A DNA stretch of 50,761 nucleotides from Bacillota bacterium. GTDB lineage: Bacteria > Bacillota > GCA-003054495 > Carboxydocellales > JAJZSN01. A program made the position numbers and the translations under genes. The DNA is taken from assembly GCA_021849745.1 (NCBI GenBank), contig JAJZSN010000005.1, positions 3,867-54,627 on the forward strand, in the 5' to 3' direction. Shown here piece by piece: positions 24,476 through 32,493 of the stretch. Each line of letters starts with the position of its first letter. Positions within the stretch are counted from its first letter, which is position 1. The notes under the pieces are model-generated. The model was not told where the DNA came from, did not search any database, and saw only the letters and a program-made list of their open reading frames with translations.

Positions 24476-25534
24476 GCCTACCTGATCAACCATCATGCCG
24501 CCCAGGAAGTTGCCTAAGGTAGCTCCCAAGCCGAAGCCCAGGGCCGCAAACAAACTCTGGCCGGTGGAACGCAGTTGGGAAGGTACGATGTGATTGACAT
24601 AATTCACCGCCGAGAAATAGAAAACCCCGAAAGAGAGGCTCTGCAGCACCTGGAAGAAAATAATCTGAACAGGACTTTGCACCAGGCTAAAGAAAAACCA
24701 GCGCAGGCTGAAGATAAGCCCGGCGAAGACCAGCAGTTTCCTTGAACCGAACCTAAGCAGCAAGGTTCTGGAATATAGGAATACCGGTATCTCGCTGATG
24801 GCGGCGATAAACCAGGCCAGGCCCAGGGTATAGGTAGTGCCTCCCAAAGAGGTGAAGAGCAGACCAAAGAAAGTATTGTAGGCCGCAAAAGTGAGCTGAA
24901 CCAGGCAGGAATAAGCCAGGAACAGCAGGAACCGCTTATTGGTTAGAATATCCTTAACTTGCCCGGTCAACTTCTGACGACCGGCTTTTTTATGTTCCCT
25001 GAGGCCCAGGGTGACCAGGAAACTGGCCAGGTATAATGAGGCTACGGCTGTAAACATATTCTTAAGCTCCGTAGTCTGGAGCCATAGGCCCATAACCACC
25101 ACAGCAAGAGCAAAGCCCAGGGAACCCCATAACCGTACCTTACCGAAACTGCCCCCGGCGGCTTCATGATGGGTCAGGACGATGCTGTCGGCCAGAGGAG
25201 TGATGGGGGTTTGAAAAAAGGTGTACAGCACAGTAATTAGAACAATCAAGGTAAATTCAGTGGTCACGGGGAATAAGAGGGTGGCCAGCGAACTGGCCAA
25301 AAGAGTTAACCTTAAGACCAGGATTCTTTTCTGCAGATAGTCACTAACCATCCCCCAAACAGGTTGGGCTAAAAGCATGACTAAAGGCCCGATACCCATG
25401 ATAACCCCAATCTTGCCGCTCTCCAAGCCGATCTCCCTTAAATAAAGGGGTAGGAAAGGCAAGAAGGAGGCAAAAGTGGTAAAGAAAATAAAGTAAAACA
25501 GTTTTAATAGCAATTCCTGGCCATTATAGTTCAT
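24395..25534 (-). CDS. major facilitator superfamily transporter (LacY/PPP-like)
   Basis: About 379 residues and 12 membrane spans. FASFLPFLPLYLREIGLESGKIGVIMGIGPLVMLLAQPVWGMVSD is the first two-span MFS core; the related RFGSRKLLVFAG loop begins the second half. It resembles the MFS_1-like group of nucleoside / phenylpropionate permeases. Two starts are possible, ATG 25552 and ATG 25534; I chose 25534 because a TATAAT box overlaps the first codons of the longer form. The 3' end overlaps the convergent acetyltransferase by 81 bp. Confidence 0.85.
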   Translation of the reverse strand: MNYNGQELLLKLFYFIFFTTFASFLPFLPLYLREIGLESGKIGVIMGIGPLVMLLAQPVWGMVSDYLQKRILVLRLTLLASSLATLLFPVTTEFTLIVLITVLYTFFQTPITPLADSIVLTHHEAAGGSFGKVRLWGSLGFALAVVVMGLWLQTTELKNMFTAVASLYLASFLVTLGLREHKKAGRQKLTGQVKDILTNKRFLLFLAYSCLVQLTFAAYNTFFGLLFTSLGGTTYTLGLAWFIAAISEIPVFLYSRTLLLRFGSRKLLVFAGLIFSLRWFFFSLVQSPVQIIFFQVLQSLSFGVFYFSAVNYVNHIVPSQLRSTGQSLFAALGFGLGATLGNFLGGMMVDQVGLSAMFMASGFLCLAAVVGFVATRKVE

Positions 25535-25540
25535 TATTCT

Positions 25541-25549
25541 ATTATACCA
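25541..25549 (-). promoter_or_regulatory. extended -10 promoter directly abutting the MFS start
   Basis: On the minus strand TGGTATAAT is an extended -10 (TGnTATAAT). The A of ATG 25534 is the seventh base after it, where transcription would normally start. This would give a leaderless message. No Shine-Dalgarno is visible before ATG 25534. Confidence 0.5.
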
Positions 25550-25569
25550 CACATTGGATTTTTAAATAT

Positions 25570-25788
25570 TTATTTATTGGCCTCAGGTTCATTAATCTTG
25601 TACTTCCGGTTAAATTTTTCGACCCGGCCTGCGGTATCGATTATTTTCTGAATTCCGGTGAAAAAGGGGTGACACTTGGAACAGACCTCCACTTTTAATT
25701 CCTTTTTAGTGGAACCGGTTTCGAAGGTTTCTCCACAGGAACATCGTACCTTGGCCCGGAAGTACCGGGGGTGAATTTTTTCTTGCAA
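25570..25788 (-). CDS. rpmE: 50S ribosomal protein L31 (zinc-type)
   Basis: Seventy-two residues with [19 protein letters not shown] at the N-terminus and [13 protein letters not shown] in the middle. The CxC plus CxxC cysteines are the zinc-binding C+ form of L31. The start is TTG 25788, with GGAGGG 7 nt upstream. It is the usual single-copy ribosomal protein, divergent from the EF-G-like gene. No terminator hairpin is obvious in the 35 bp before the MFS start. Confidence 0.95.
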   Translation of the reverse strand: MQEKIHPRYFRAKVRCSCGETFETGSTKKELKVEVCSKCHPFFTGIQKIIDTAGRVEKFNRKYKINEPEANK

Positions 25789-25854
25789 TGAACTTCCCTC
25801 CTTCGTAAATTTATGGATTAAACAGGCGCCTCATTAATAGATATATATTAAAAC

Positions 25855-25895
25855 AAGCCCGCCAATATGAAAGGTATACCATTGAGGGCTTTTTA
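25855..25895 (+). promoter_or_regulatory. possible leader hairpin ahead of the EF-G-like gene
   Basis: AAGCCC (25855-25860) pairs with GGGCTT (25886-25891), followed by TTTT; the loop contains the palindrome GGTATACC (25873-25880). It ends about 15 bp before the ATG at 25911 and could be an attenuator. The stem is only 6 bp over a long loop. Confidence 0.35.
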
Positions 25896-25910
25896 CGAGG
25901 AGGGGCGCTT

Positions 25911-27920
25911 ATGAAGGATTACCAATCCGACAGCATCAGGAACATTGCCGTGGTGGCCCATGGAGGAGCGGGAAAAACCACTCTGGTTGAAGCCATGTTG
26001 TTTGACAGCGGAGCTATTTCCCGCCTGGGAAAAGTAGATGACGGGACCACCACCTCTGATTACTTACCCGAAGAGATTAAACGCCGGGTAACCACCAATG
26101 GGGCCCTTGTGCCCGTAGAATGGCAGGGGTGTAAACTGAATATTATTGATACTCCCGGTTACGGGGATTTTATCGGTGAGGTAAAGAGTACCATGAGGGT
26201 TGTTGATGGTGCTCTTTTTGTCCTTTGCGGAGTAGCGGGCATTGAGGTTCAGACTGAGGTGATTTGGGAAATGGCCGCCGAAACCAATTTACCCAGGGGA
26301 ATTTTCATCAATAAGTTGGAAAGGGAAAACGCCAACTTTTTTCGGGTAGTAGACCAATTGCAGCAGGCTCTGGATAAATCCATCGTAGTGTGCCAGTTGC
26401 CCATAGGTAATCAGGCAGGTTTTAAAGGCATTGTAGATGTGCTGACCCGGCAGGCCTTTACCTTTGATGCCAAGGGCCAACCCCAACCGGTGGCCCTTCC
26501 GGACGAGATTGCACAAGAGATGGAGAATTGGCGTCACCAAATGGTAGAAGCCGCAGTGGAAAATGATGACGAGGTCATGATGAAGTACCTAGACGGAGAA
26601 GAAGTATCATTGACAGAAATTCAACAAGGGCTTAAACAAGGTATTGCCTGTGGTAAAATAATCCCGGTGTGGTGTGGTTCTGCTTTACATAATATAGGTG
26701 TAAACCCTTTGTTAGATTGGTTGGTGAATTTTTATCCTGCCCCGGCAGTGCCGCAGACTCAATCGGAAGGTTTAAAGGCTTTGGTGTATAAAACCTTGGC
26801 CGACCCCTATGTGGGAAAACTTAGTTTTGCCAGGGTCTATTCCGGTGTTTTTAAACTTGAATCAGCGGTCCATAATCTTAATAAGCAAAAACAAGAGAAA
26901 ATCAGCCAATTGTTTCTAGTCAGAGGTAAAACTCAAATACCGGTTAGTCAAGTCAGGGCCGGCGACTTTGTAGCCATCCCTAAGCTCCAAGAAACCTCCA
27001 CCGGTGATACTTTAGGCGACAAAGGAATTACCGAACTATTGCAGGGGATAGAGTTCCCCAGACCTACTTTGTCTGTAGCTATTGAGCCCAAGAGTAAAGG
27101 TGATGAGGATAAATTGGGCCAGGCTTTGATCAGACTGCTGGAAGAAGATCCTACCTTGCGTCTGGAAAAAAATCAGGAAACCAAAGAAACCATCTTGAAG
27201 GTCATGGGCGAACTCCAAATGGAAATTATTCTAGAGCGATTAGGTAAAAAATTCGCTGTCGAGGTTATAAGTAAAACCCCAAAAATTCCTTATCGGGAAA
27301 CCATCCGGGGAGGGGTAAAAGTAGAGGGTAAACACAAGAAACAATCAGGGGGCCACGGCCAGTACGGCCATGTTTGGCTGGAGCTGCATCCCTTAGAAGG
27401 AGTTGATTTTGAGTTTGGTGAAAAGATTTTTGGCGGATCGGTACCCAAACAGTACATACCGGCGGTGGAGAAAGGAATCCGGGAAGCCATGCAGGAGGGT
27501 CCCCTGGCAGGCTACCCGGTTATGGGAGTCAAGGTGGTTCTCTACGATGGCTCTTACCACAGTGTCGACTCTTCAGAATTGGCCTTCAAAGTAGCGGCGG
27601 CCCAAGCATTTAAGAAAGGAGCCTTGCAGGCCAAACCCATCCTGCTGGAACCTGTTATGGAGTTGGAAATTACGGTACCGGAAAAATTTATGGGGGATAT
27701 TATTAGCAATCTTAATGCAAAAAGGGGCCGAATTTTAGGCATGGAACCCCAGGGACGTCGGTCGGTGGTTAAAGCCCAGGCCCCCCTGGCCGAACTGCTC
27801 CATTATGCCACCGACCTCAAGTCTATCACCCAGGGCCGCGCCTGGTTCTCCTTGAAATTCGTCCGCTATGAAGAAGTCCCGTCGAAGCTGGCAGCTGATA
27901 TTATTAGGCTTAGGGGATAG
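25911..27920 (+). CDS. elongation factor G-like GTPase
   Basis: A 669-residue translational GTPase of the EF-G-like group, separate from canonical FusA. G1 is AHGGAGKTTLVEAM, G3 is DTPGYGDF, and G4 reads NKLERE where canonical EF-G has NKMD, so the guanine-specifying Asp is Glu. The remaining EF-G domains follow: domain II, domain III (EKNQETKETILKVMGELQMEIILERL), domain IV (YGHVWLELHPLEG, PKQYIPAVEKGIREAM) and a C-terminal domain V. GGAGG lies before ATG 25911. Members are widespread in Firmicutes, and their ribosomal role is not settled. It may bind GTP more weakly or use XTP-like recognition; this is inference from G4. Confidence 0.88.
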   Translation: MKDYQSDSIRNIAVVAHGGAGKTTLVEAMLFDSGAISRLGKVDDGTTTSDYLPEEIKRRVTTNGALVPVEWQGCKLNIIDTPGYGDFIGEVKSTMRVVDGALFVLCGVAGIEVQTEVIWEMAAETNLPRGIFINKLERENANFFRVVDQLQQALDKSIVVCQLPIGNQAGFKGIVDVLTRQAFTFDAKGQPQPVALPDEIAQEMENWRHQMVEAAVENDDEVMMKYLDGEEVSLTEIQQGLKQGIACGKIIPVWCGSALHNIGVNPLLDWLVNFYPAPAVPQTQSEGLKALVYKTLADPYVGKLSFARVYSGVFKLESAVHNLNKQKQEKISQLFLVRGKTQIPVSQVRAGDFVAIPKLQETSTGDTLGDKGITELLQGIEFPRPTLSVAIEPKSKGDEDKLGQALIRLLEEDPTLRLEKNQETKETILKVMGELQMEIILERLGKKFAVEVISKTPKIPYRETIRGGVKVEGKHKKQSGGHGQYGHVWLELHPLEGVDFEFGEKIFGGSVPKQYIPAVEKGIREAMQEGPLAGYPVMGVKVVLYDGSYHSVDSSELAFKVAAAQAFKKGALQAKPILLEPVMELEITVPEKFMGDIISNLNAKRGRILGMEPQGRRSVVKAQAPLAELLHYATDLKSITQGRAWFSLKFVRYEEVPSKLAADIIRLRG

Positions 27921-27932
27921 AATCTGGGGATG

Positions 27933-27988
27933 GTTCGTAGTTCGTAGCTCGTAGTTCATAGTTGAATGATAAGCTGAACTACGAACTG
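27933..27988. repeat. second copy of the GTTCRTA inverted heptamer element
   Basis: Four tandem units (GTTCGTA, GTTCGTA, GCTCGTA, GTTCATA) at 27933-27960 face AACTACGAACT at 27977-27987. About 12 bp later the strand reads AGGAAAAACCCACTCCACGT, which also follows the copy at 7208-7322 with three mismatches. Confidence 0.75.
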
Positions 27989-28130
27989 TCTTTCCCCTTG
28001 CAGGAAAAACCCACTCCACGTCGAAAACACTTAAGTCTGTGTAAAAAAGTCGCCGGTTTGGGGGTGTATTTCCGGGGCTGGTTTACATATGATAATTAAG
28101 ACTTTGCATACTTTATCTGGAGGGGTTGGC

Positions 28131-29066
28131 ATGGCTGAGAAAATTGCTGTTTTGTACGGTGGAATATCGTCTGAACGGGAGGTTTCCCTGCGGACGGGGG
28201 AAGCCGTCTTCAAAGGGCTGCAGAGTAAAGGATATAATGTTGTCAAGATAGATGTGGATGGTAATCTGGTTGAGAAATTAAAGGCGGAAAAGGTTGACCG
28301 GGCCTTCCTAGCCCTCCATGGTAAATACGGGGAGGACGGAACCATCCAAGGGTTACTGGAAATACTGGGCATTCCTTATACCGGTTCAGGGGTGCTGGCC
28401 AGTTCTATGGCCATGAACAAGATTATCACCAAAAAACTCCTCCAATTAGAAAACTTACCTACCCCTAAGTTTAAAGTGGTCAACAAATACCAGTTAAACA
28501 AAGAGGGGTTGGAGGGATTAAACAAGGCCATCCTGGCTGAAATTCAGCCTCCCATGGTAGTTAAAGCCGCCAATCAGGGATCTACTATCGGTATTTCCTT
28601 CGTACGTAAAGCTGAGGAGTTGGGGGCGGCCCTGGAAGATTCCTTTAAGTATGATCACGAGGTTTTGATAGAAGAATTTATTGAGGGAATAGAATTAACC
28701 GCCTCTGTAATGGGGAATAATGAACCCCGGGCCCTGACCCTGTTGGAAATCCAGACATCTTCCGGAGTGTATGATTATGATGCCAAATACACCGTAGGGG
28801 GGAGCAGCCATTTCCCACCCAACCTTCCTGCTGAGAAACAACGGGAAATCCAAGACTTGGCCGTGAAGACCTATCTTACTATAGGCTGCCGGGGCCTGGC
28901 CCGGATCGACTTCATCCTGGATGCCCAAGGGGTACCCTATATCCTAGAGGTCAATACCATGCCCGGCATGACTGAAACCAGCCTCTTTCCCGACGCAGCC
29001 AAGCTCAGCGGCATAGCTTTCCCCGACCTAGTAGAAAAAATTATCGAGTTAAGCAAAGAGAGTTAA
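28131..29066 (+). CDS. ddl: D-alanine--D-alanine ligase
   Basis: A 311-residue ATP-grasp ligase. The start is ATG 28131, which has GGAGGGG at 28119; an in-frame ATG at 28089 would add 14 residues absent from the family. Motifs: YGGISSEREVSLRTG, LHGKYGEDGTIQGLLEILGIPYTGSG, EEFIEGIELT, and the metal-binding DFILDAQGVPYILEVNTMPGMTETS. It makes D-Ala-D-Ala for peptidoglycan in the cytoplasm. It stands alone here, with a hairpin terminator downstream at 29110. Confidence 0.95.
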   Translation: MAEKIAVLYGGISSEREVSLRTGEAVFKGLQSKGYNVVKIDVDGNLVEKLKAEKVDRAFLALHGKYGEDGTIQGLLEILGIPYTGSGVLASSMAMNKIITKKLLQLENLPTPKFKVVNKYQLNKEGLEGLNKAILAEIQPPMVVKAANQGSTIGISFVRKAEELGAALEDSFKYDHEVLIEEFIEGIELTASVMGNNEPRALTLLEIQTSSGVYDYDAKYTVGGSSHFPPNLPAEKQREIQDLAVKTYLTIGCRGLARIDFILDAQGVPYILEVNTMPGMTETSLFPDAAKLSGIAFPDLVEKIIELSKES

Positions 29067-29090
29067 GCAAAGGGTTAAGGATCTCCCTGC

Positions 29091-29111
29091 CCCCTAACCC
29101 CTGACCCCTAG
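29091..29111 (+). repeat. three tandem CCCCTRR heptamers
   Basis: CCCCTAA, CCCCTGA and CCCCTAG follow one another at 29091, 29098 and 29105, immediately before and overlapping the ddl terminator. GAGTTAAGCAAAG is repeated just upstream (29046 and 29061). Confidence 0.65.
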
Positions 29112-29153
29112 CATCACCGCTTAACTCCTTACCCATAAACGGTGATGCTTTTT
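29110..29153 (+). terminator. ddl intrinsic terminator
   Basis: AGCATCACCG (29110-29119) pairs perfectly with CGGTGATGCT (29140-29149) across a 20-nt loop, followed by TTTT. It separates ddl from the cooC operon. Confidence 0.88.
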
Positions 29154-29287
29154 ACAATTTGACATGGGACAAGGGGTGGCTTAAAATAAAGTGAGAGACT
29201 CTTTTGAAGTGTGATTTAGCTAACAGAATTCTAAGCAGAATACTGTTATACTTGTGGTAACAAAATTATAAAAAGGGGTTGCTAAAA

Positions 29288-30040
29288 ATGACTAAGAAGA
29301 TAGCTGTAGCAGGTAAAGGGGGCACTGGGAAAACCACTTTTACCGCCCTTCTCATCAGAGAACTGGTGAAAAAGAATAAAGGTTCCATTCTGGCGGTTGA
29401 TGCCGACCCTAATTCAAACCTCAACGAGGCCCTGGGCATCGAAGTGGAAGAATCTATTGCCGATATCCTGGATGAAGTAAAAGGTTCCGCAACCATACCT
29501 ACAGGAATGTCCAAAGATGTCTTTGTGGAATATCGTCTAAGCCAGGTACTCCAGGAGTCCAAAGAGGTTGACTTATTGGTTATGGGCATTCCCCAGGGCA
29601 GCGGCTGTTATTGTTTTCCCAACGACTTGATGCGTAAGTACCTGGGTAGCCTTAAAGACAACTACGATTATATCGTCATGGACAATGAGGCCGGGATGGA
29701 ACATCTCAGCCGAAAAGTCATCACCGATATAGACGTGCTCTTTGTCATCAGCGATTCCTCCGCCAGAAGCGTCAGGTCGGCGGCCAGGGTACATGACATC
29801 GTGAAAACCATAGGGATTAGTGTAGGACAAATCTACCTTGTTATCACCAAGACCATGGAAGAAGGCATCGATGCGCTAAATGTTGAGATTGCCAAAACCG
29901 GACTGGAATTAATCGGCATAGTACCCTACGACCCAGCGCTGGTCAAATTTGATTTGGAAAGCAAGCCATTGGCCGAACTGCCTGATGAATCCCTGGCGGT
30001 TAAAGCAATGGATGAAATTTTGGCTAAAGCAGGTGTATAG
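29288..30040 (+). CDS. cooC: CO dehydrogenase maturation ATPase CooC
   Basis: A 250-residue MinD-like ATPase: deviant Walker A GKGGTGKTTF, AVDADPNSNLNEALG, and a CYC motif in GSGCYCFPND that corresponds to the nickel-binding CxC of CooC. MDNEAGMEHLSR is the family's switch-II region. CooC loads nickel into the C-cluster of anaerobic CO dehydrogenase. Start ATG 29288 has AAAAGGGG 9 nt upstream; TTG 29279 is possible but less likely. A -10-like TATACT lies at about 29246. No CODH gene is in the window. The gene heads the cofactor-maturation cluster that follows; the stop is 2 bp from the next start. Confidence 0.93.
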   Translation: MTKKIAVAGKGGTGKTTFTALLIRELVKKNKGSILAVDADPNSNLNEALGIEVEESIADILDEVKGSATIPTGMSKDVFVEYRLSQVLQESKEVDLLVMGIPQGSGCYCFPNDLMRKYLGSLKDNYDYIVMDNEAGMEHLSRKVITDIDVLFVISDSSARSVRSAARVHDIVKTIGISVGQIYLVITKTMEEGIDALNVEIAKTGLELIGIVPYDPALVKFDLESKPLAELPDESLAVKAMDEILAKAGV

Positions 30041-30042
30041 TT

Positions 30043-30285
30043 TTGCTAAAAAAGTATTGGATTTTTCTTAATATTGCCTTGTTTTTAATGGTAGGCATTA
30101 TTTCTGTTAATGTTTTATGGGTTCAATTCTTCAATCTTCTTTCCGGAGTTGATCCGGTGGAGTGGAAAAACGTTGGCTTTTCCTCCTTTGGACTATTGGT
30201 AAGTTTATACTTCCTGATGCGGGTTATCTACCAGAGCGATAAAGCAAAAGGGCGGATTAAGAAAAAAATCCGCATTTTTGAGTAA
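30043..30285 (+). CDS. hypothetical small membrane protein
   Basis: Eighty residues from TTG 30043, two membrane spans (IFLNIALFLMVGIISVNVLW and FSSFGLLVSLYFLMRVIY) and a basic tail (KAKGRIKKKIR) that should be cytoplasmic. AGGTG precedes the start. It is wedged between cooC and the glutaredoxin-like gene in one operon. Not recognised; it may anchor or assist a membrane-associated redox enzyme. Confidence 0.6.
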   Translation: MLKKYWIFLNIALFLMVGIISVNVLWVQFFNLLSGVDPVEWKNVGFSSFGLLVSLYFLMRVIYQSDKAKGRIKKKIRIFE

Positions 30286-30301
30286 CGGAAAGGAGACCCC
30301 C

Positions 30302-30559
30302 GTGACCCAAGAAAAGCCTATTATAATCACCATTTATTCCAAAGACGAATGTTCTCTTTGTGATAAAGCCAAAGCCATTGTGGAAAAGGTAGCCCAGGAT
30401 TACCCATTGGAGATAGAAATGTTTGATATTACCACCGATCCGGTTATTTTCGAGAAGTACAAGTACCAAATTCCTGTGATAGCTATTAACGGAGAGATCA
30501 AGTTTATTTCTAAGGTCAGCGAATTCTGGCTGCGCCGGGAATTGGCCAACTACAATTAA
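30302..30559 (+). CDS. glutaredoxin-like thioredoxin-fold protein (DUF836 type)
   Basis: Eighty-five residues starting at GTG 30302, with AAAGGAG upstream. IITIYSKDECSLCDKAK holds the CxxC active site (CSLC) and QIPVIAING is the cis-proline loop. The family reduces disulfides or transfers redox equivalents in the cytoplasm. In this operon it may help reduce the FdhD or cofactor intermediates, which is inference from position. Confidence 0.85.
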   Translation: MTQEKPIIITIYSKDECSLCDKAKAIVEKVAQDYPLEIEMFDITTDPVIFEKYKYQIPVIAINGEIKFISKVSEFWLRRELANYN

Positions 30560-30598
30560 GGAGCCTTACGGGGTTTCAGATTAAGAAAGGGTGAAAAA

Positions 30599-31198
30599 AT
30601 GGCTGGGGCCATCATTCTGTCCGGTGGACGCAATACCCGAATGGGTACCAATAAAGCTTTTCTCCAGATAAGTAGGGTCACTTTTGTAGAAAGAATCATC
30701 AATGAATTAAAGAAGGCAGTGGAGGAAATCATCGTCGTCACCAATGACCCGGATGCCTATGCTCACCTATCCGCCAGAACAGTAACTGATATCATTCCCC
30801 ACAAAGGCCCGTTAAGCGGAATTCATGCAGGCTTGGTTAATTCGGGTCATTATTATAACCTGGTGGTAGCCTGTGACATGCCTTTTTTCAACGGGAAACT
30901 GGGTCGGTTAATGCTGGACTTGGCCGAAGGTTATGATGCTGTGGTCCCCCAGGTGGGGGATTACCTGGAGCCTTTGTATGCTGTTTACAGCAAGAACTGT
31001 ATCAAGCCTATAGAAGACAGCTTAACCCAAGACATTCGTAAGGTAACTTCCTTATTACCTCAGATAAAGGTACGCTACCTGGGTAGTGATGTCGTTGGCC
31101 GGTTCTTATCGGGACAAAATGCTTTTTATAATGTCAACACACCAGATGATTTGGACCTTGCCAAAAAAATTGCGGGGGAGGAAGGATATGAACAGTAG
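30599..31198 (+). CDS. mobA: molybdenum cofactor guanylyltransferase MobA
   Basis: A 199-residue nucleotidyltransferase. The N-terminus AGAIILSGGRNTRMGTNKAFL is the GTP-binding signature, and VVACDMPFF contains the catalytic Asp. MobA adds GMP to molybdopterin (or its tungsten form) to form the guanine dinucleotide cofactor used by formate dehydrogenases. AAAGGGTGAAAAA precedes the ATG. It overlaps fdhD by 11 bp. Confidence 0.93.
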   Translation: MAGAIILSGGRNTRMGTNKAFLQISRVTFVERIINELKKAVEEIIVVTNDPDAYAHLSARTVTDIIPHKGPLSGIHAGLVNSGHYYNLVVACDMPFFNGKLGRLMLDLAEGYDAVVPQVGDYLEPLYAVYSKNCIKPIEDSLTQDIRKVTSLLPQIKVRYLGSDVVGRFLSGQNAFYNVNTPDDLDLAKKIAGEEGYEQ

Positions 31199-31973
31199 AA
31201 CGGCAACCCATAAGGTTAATCGCTTAACCAGTGAAACCATGACAGAAATGGAAGATTATCTGGTCAAAGAGTCCCCCTTGACCGTTCATTATAATGATAT
31301 TGAACTGGTTACTTTACTATGTACTCCCGAGTATATGGAAGACCTGGGCCTGGGTTTTCTGTATTCCGAAGGACTGCTCAAAGATTACGACAACGTGGTC
31401 AAGATAAAAGTGGACGAAGAAAAGGGGATTATCTGGATTGAGTCCAACCAGACGGACCTTATCGCCGAAAAGCTCTTTCTCAAGCGTTATATTACCACCG
31501 GCTGTGGAAAAGGGACCACTTTTTATAATGTCATGGACTCGGCCCTGGTGAAAAACATAGATTCACCTCTAACCATAACGGGAGAACAAATTTTTAAATT
31601 AATGAAAGAATTCCAACACCGCTCTGAACTCTTCCAAGAAACCGGCGGAGTGCATAGCTGTGCCCTTAGTGATGGTGAAAAGTTATTAATCTTCCGAGAA
31701 GATATCGGTCGTCACAATGCTTTAGACAAAATCGTCGGCAATTGTTTTCGGGAGAGGACTTCCCTAGTAGACAAAATCATCTTGACCAGTGGACGAATCT
31801 CTTCGGAGATCTTGCTCAAAGTCGCTAAAATGGGGGTTTCCACCGTGGTCTCCCGGTCTGCGCCTACCGACCTGGCGGTTAAAATCGGCGACGAATTGGG
31901 CGTGACTATCGTAGGTTTTGTAAGAGGTAACCGCATGAATATCTATACCCATCCCCAAAGGATAAAGGAGTGA
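31188..31973 (+). CDS. fdhD: formate dehydrogenase accessory sulfurtransferase FdhD
   Basis: A 261-residue protein starting at ATG 31188, with GGGGAGGAAGG directly upstream. Family motifs are clear: GFLYSEGLL, GGVHSCAL, REDIGRHNALDKIVG, TSGRISSEILLKVAKMG and GFVRGNRMNIYTHP. FdhD transfers sulfur to the Mo/W-bis-MGD cofactor of formate dehydrogenases. The loop that in E. coli carries a CxxC pair reads GCGKGTTF here, with a single cysteine; I believe this form occurs in other clostridial FdhD, but did not check. It lies between mobA and mobB. Confidence 0.92.
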   Translation: MNSRTATHKVNRLTSETMTEMEDYLVKESPLTVHYNDIELVTLLCTPEYMEDLGLGFLYSEGLLKDYDNVVKIKVDEEKGIIWIESNQTDLIAEKLFLKRYITTGCGKGTTFYNVMDSALVKNIDSPLTITGEQIFKLMKEFQHRSELFQETGGVHSCALSDGEKLLIFREDIGRHNALDKIVGNCFRERTSLVDKIILTSGRISSEILLKVAKMGVSTVVSRSAPTDLAVKIGDELGVTIVGFVRGNRMNIYTHPQRIKE

Positions 31974-31978
31974 GGGGA

Positions 31979-32473
31979 TTGATTCCTGCAGTAGCGGTGG
32001 TGGGCTATGCCAATTCAGGCAAGACTACTTTGGTGGAAAAACTCATTAAAGAACTAAAGTTTCGGGGATATAAGGTGGGCACAGTGAAGCACCACCATAC
32101 TTCCCAGGTAGAGGTGGATAAACCTGGAAAAGATACCTGGCGCCATGCCCAAGCCGGGGCCGATACGGTGGTACTTGCCTCCCCGGTTATGGTGGCAGTA
32201 ATGGAGAAAATTCCGGAGGAATTACCTTTGGTCGACATCCTTGGCCGCATCCAAGGGGTGGATATAATCGTGGTAGAGGGGTATAAGAGGAGTCATCTGC
32301 CCAAGATAGAGGTTTTCCGTTCTGAGGTACACACTCAATTGATTACTTCTGAGGAAGAACTGTTGGCTGTAGCCAGCGATGTGATTTTTGATAATGTAAG
32401 CTCATGTTTTAATCTGGATGATGCTAAAGGGATAGTGGATTTACTTGAAAAGGAGTTTAGATTACGGCTATAA
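31979..32473 (+). CDS. mobB: molybdopterin-guanine dinucleotide biosynthesis protein MobB
   Basis: A 164-residue P-loop GTPase from TTG 31979 (AAGGAGTG 6 nt upstream); GTG 31970 is in frame but sits inside that ribosome binding site. VVGYANSGKTTLVEKLI is the Walker A, KHHHTSQVEVDKPGKDTWRHAQAGAD and VVEGYKRSHLPKIEVFR are the typical MobB motifs. It aids MGD cofactor formation with MobA. It closes the cluster, 20 bp from the convergent JAMM-like gene, without an obvious terminator. Confidence 0.92.
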   Translation: MIPAVAVVGYANSGKTTLVEKLIKELKFRGYKVGTVKHHHTSQVEVDKPGKDTWRHAQAGADTVVLASPVMVAVMEKIPEELPLVDILGRIQGVDIIVVEGYKRSHLPKIEVFRSEVHTQLITSEEELLAVASDVIFDNVSSCFNLDDAKGIVDLLEKEFRLRL

Positions 32474-32493
32474 TCTATCAGCATCAGGCCGCA

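Noticed and set aside
27735..28019. Minus-strand frame with MNYELRTTNH
   Set aside because: Again a repeat translation joined to the antisense of the EF-G-like gene; no ribosome binding site.
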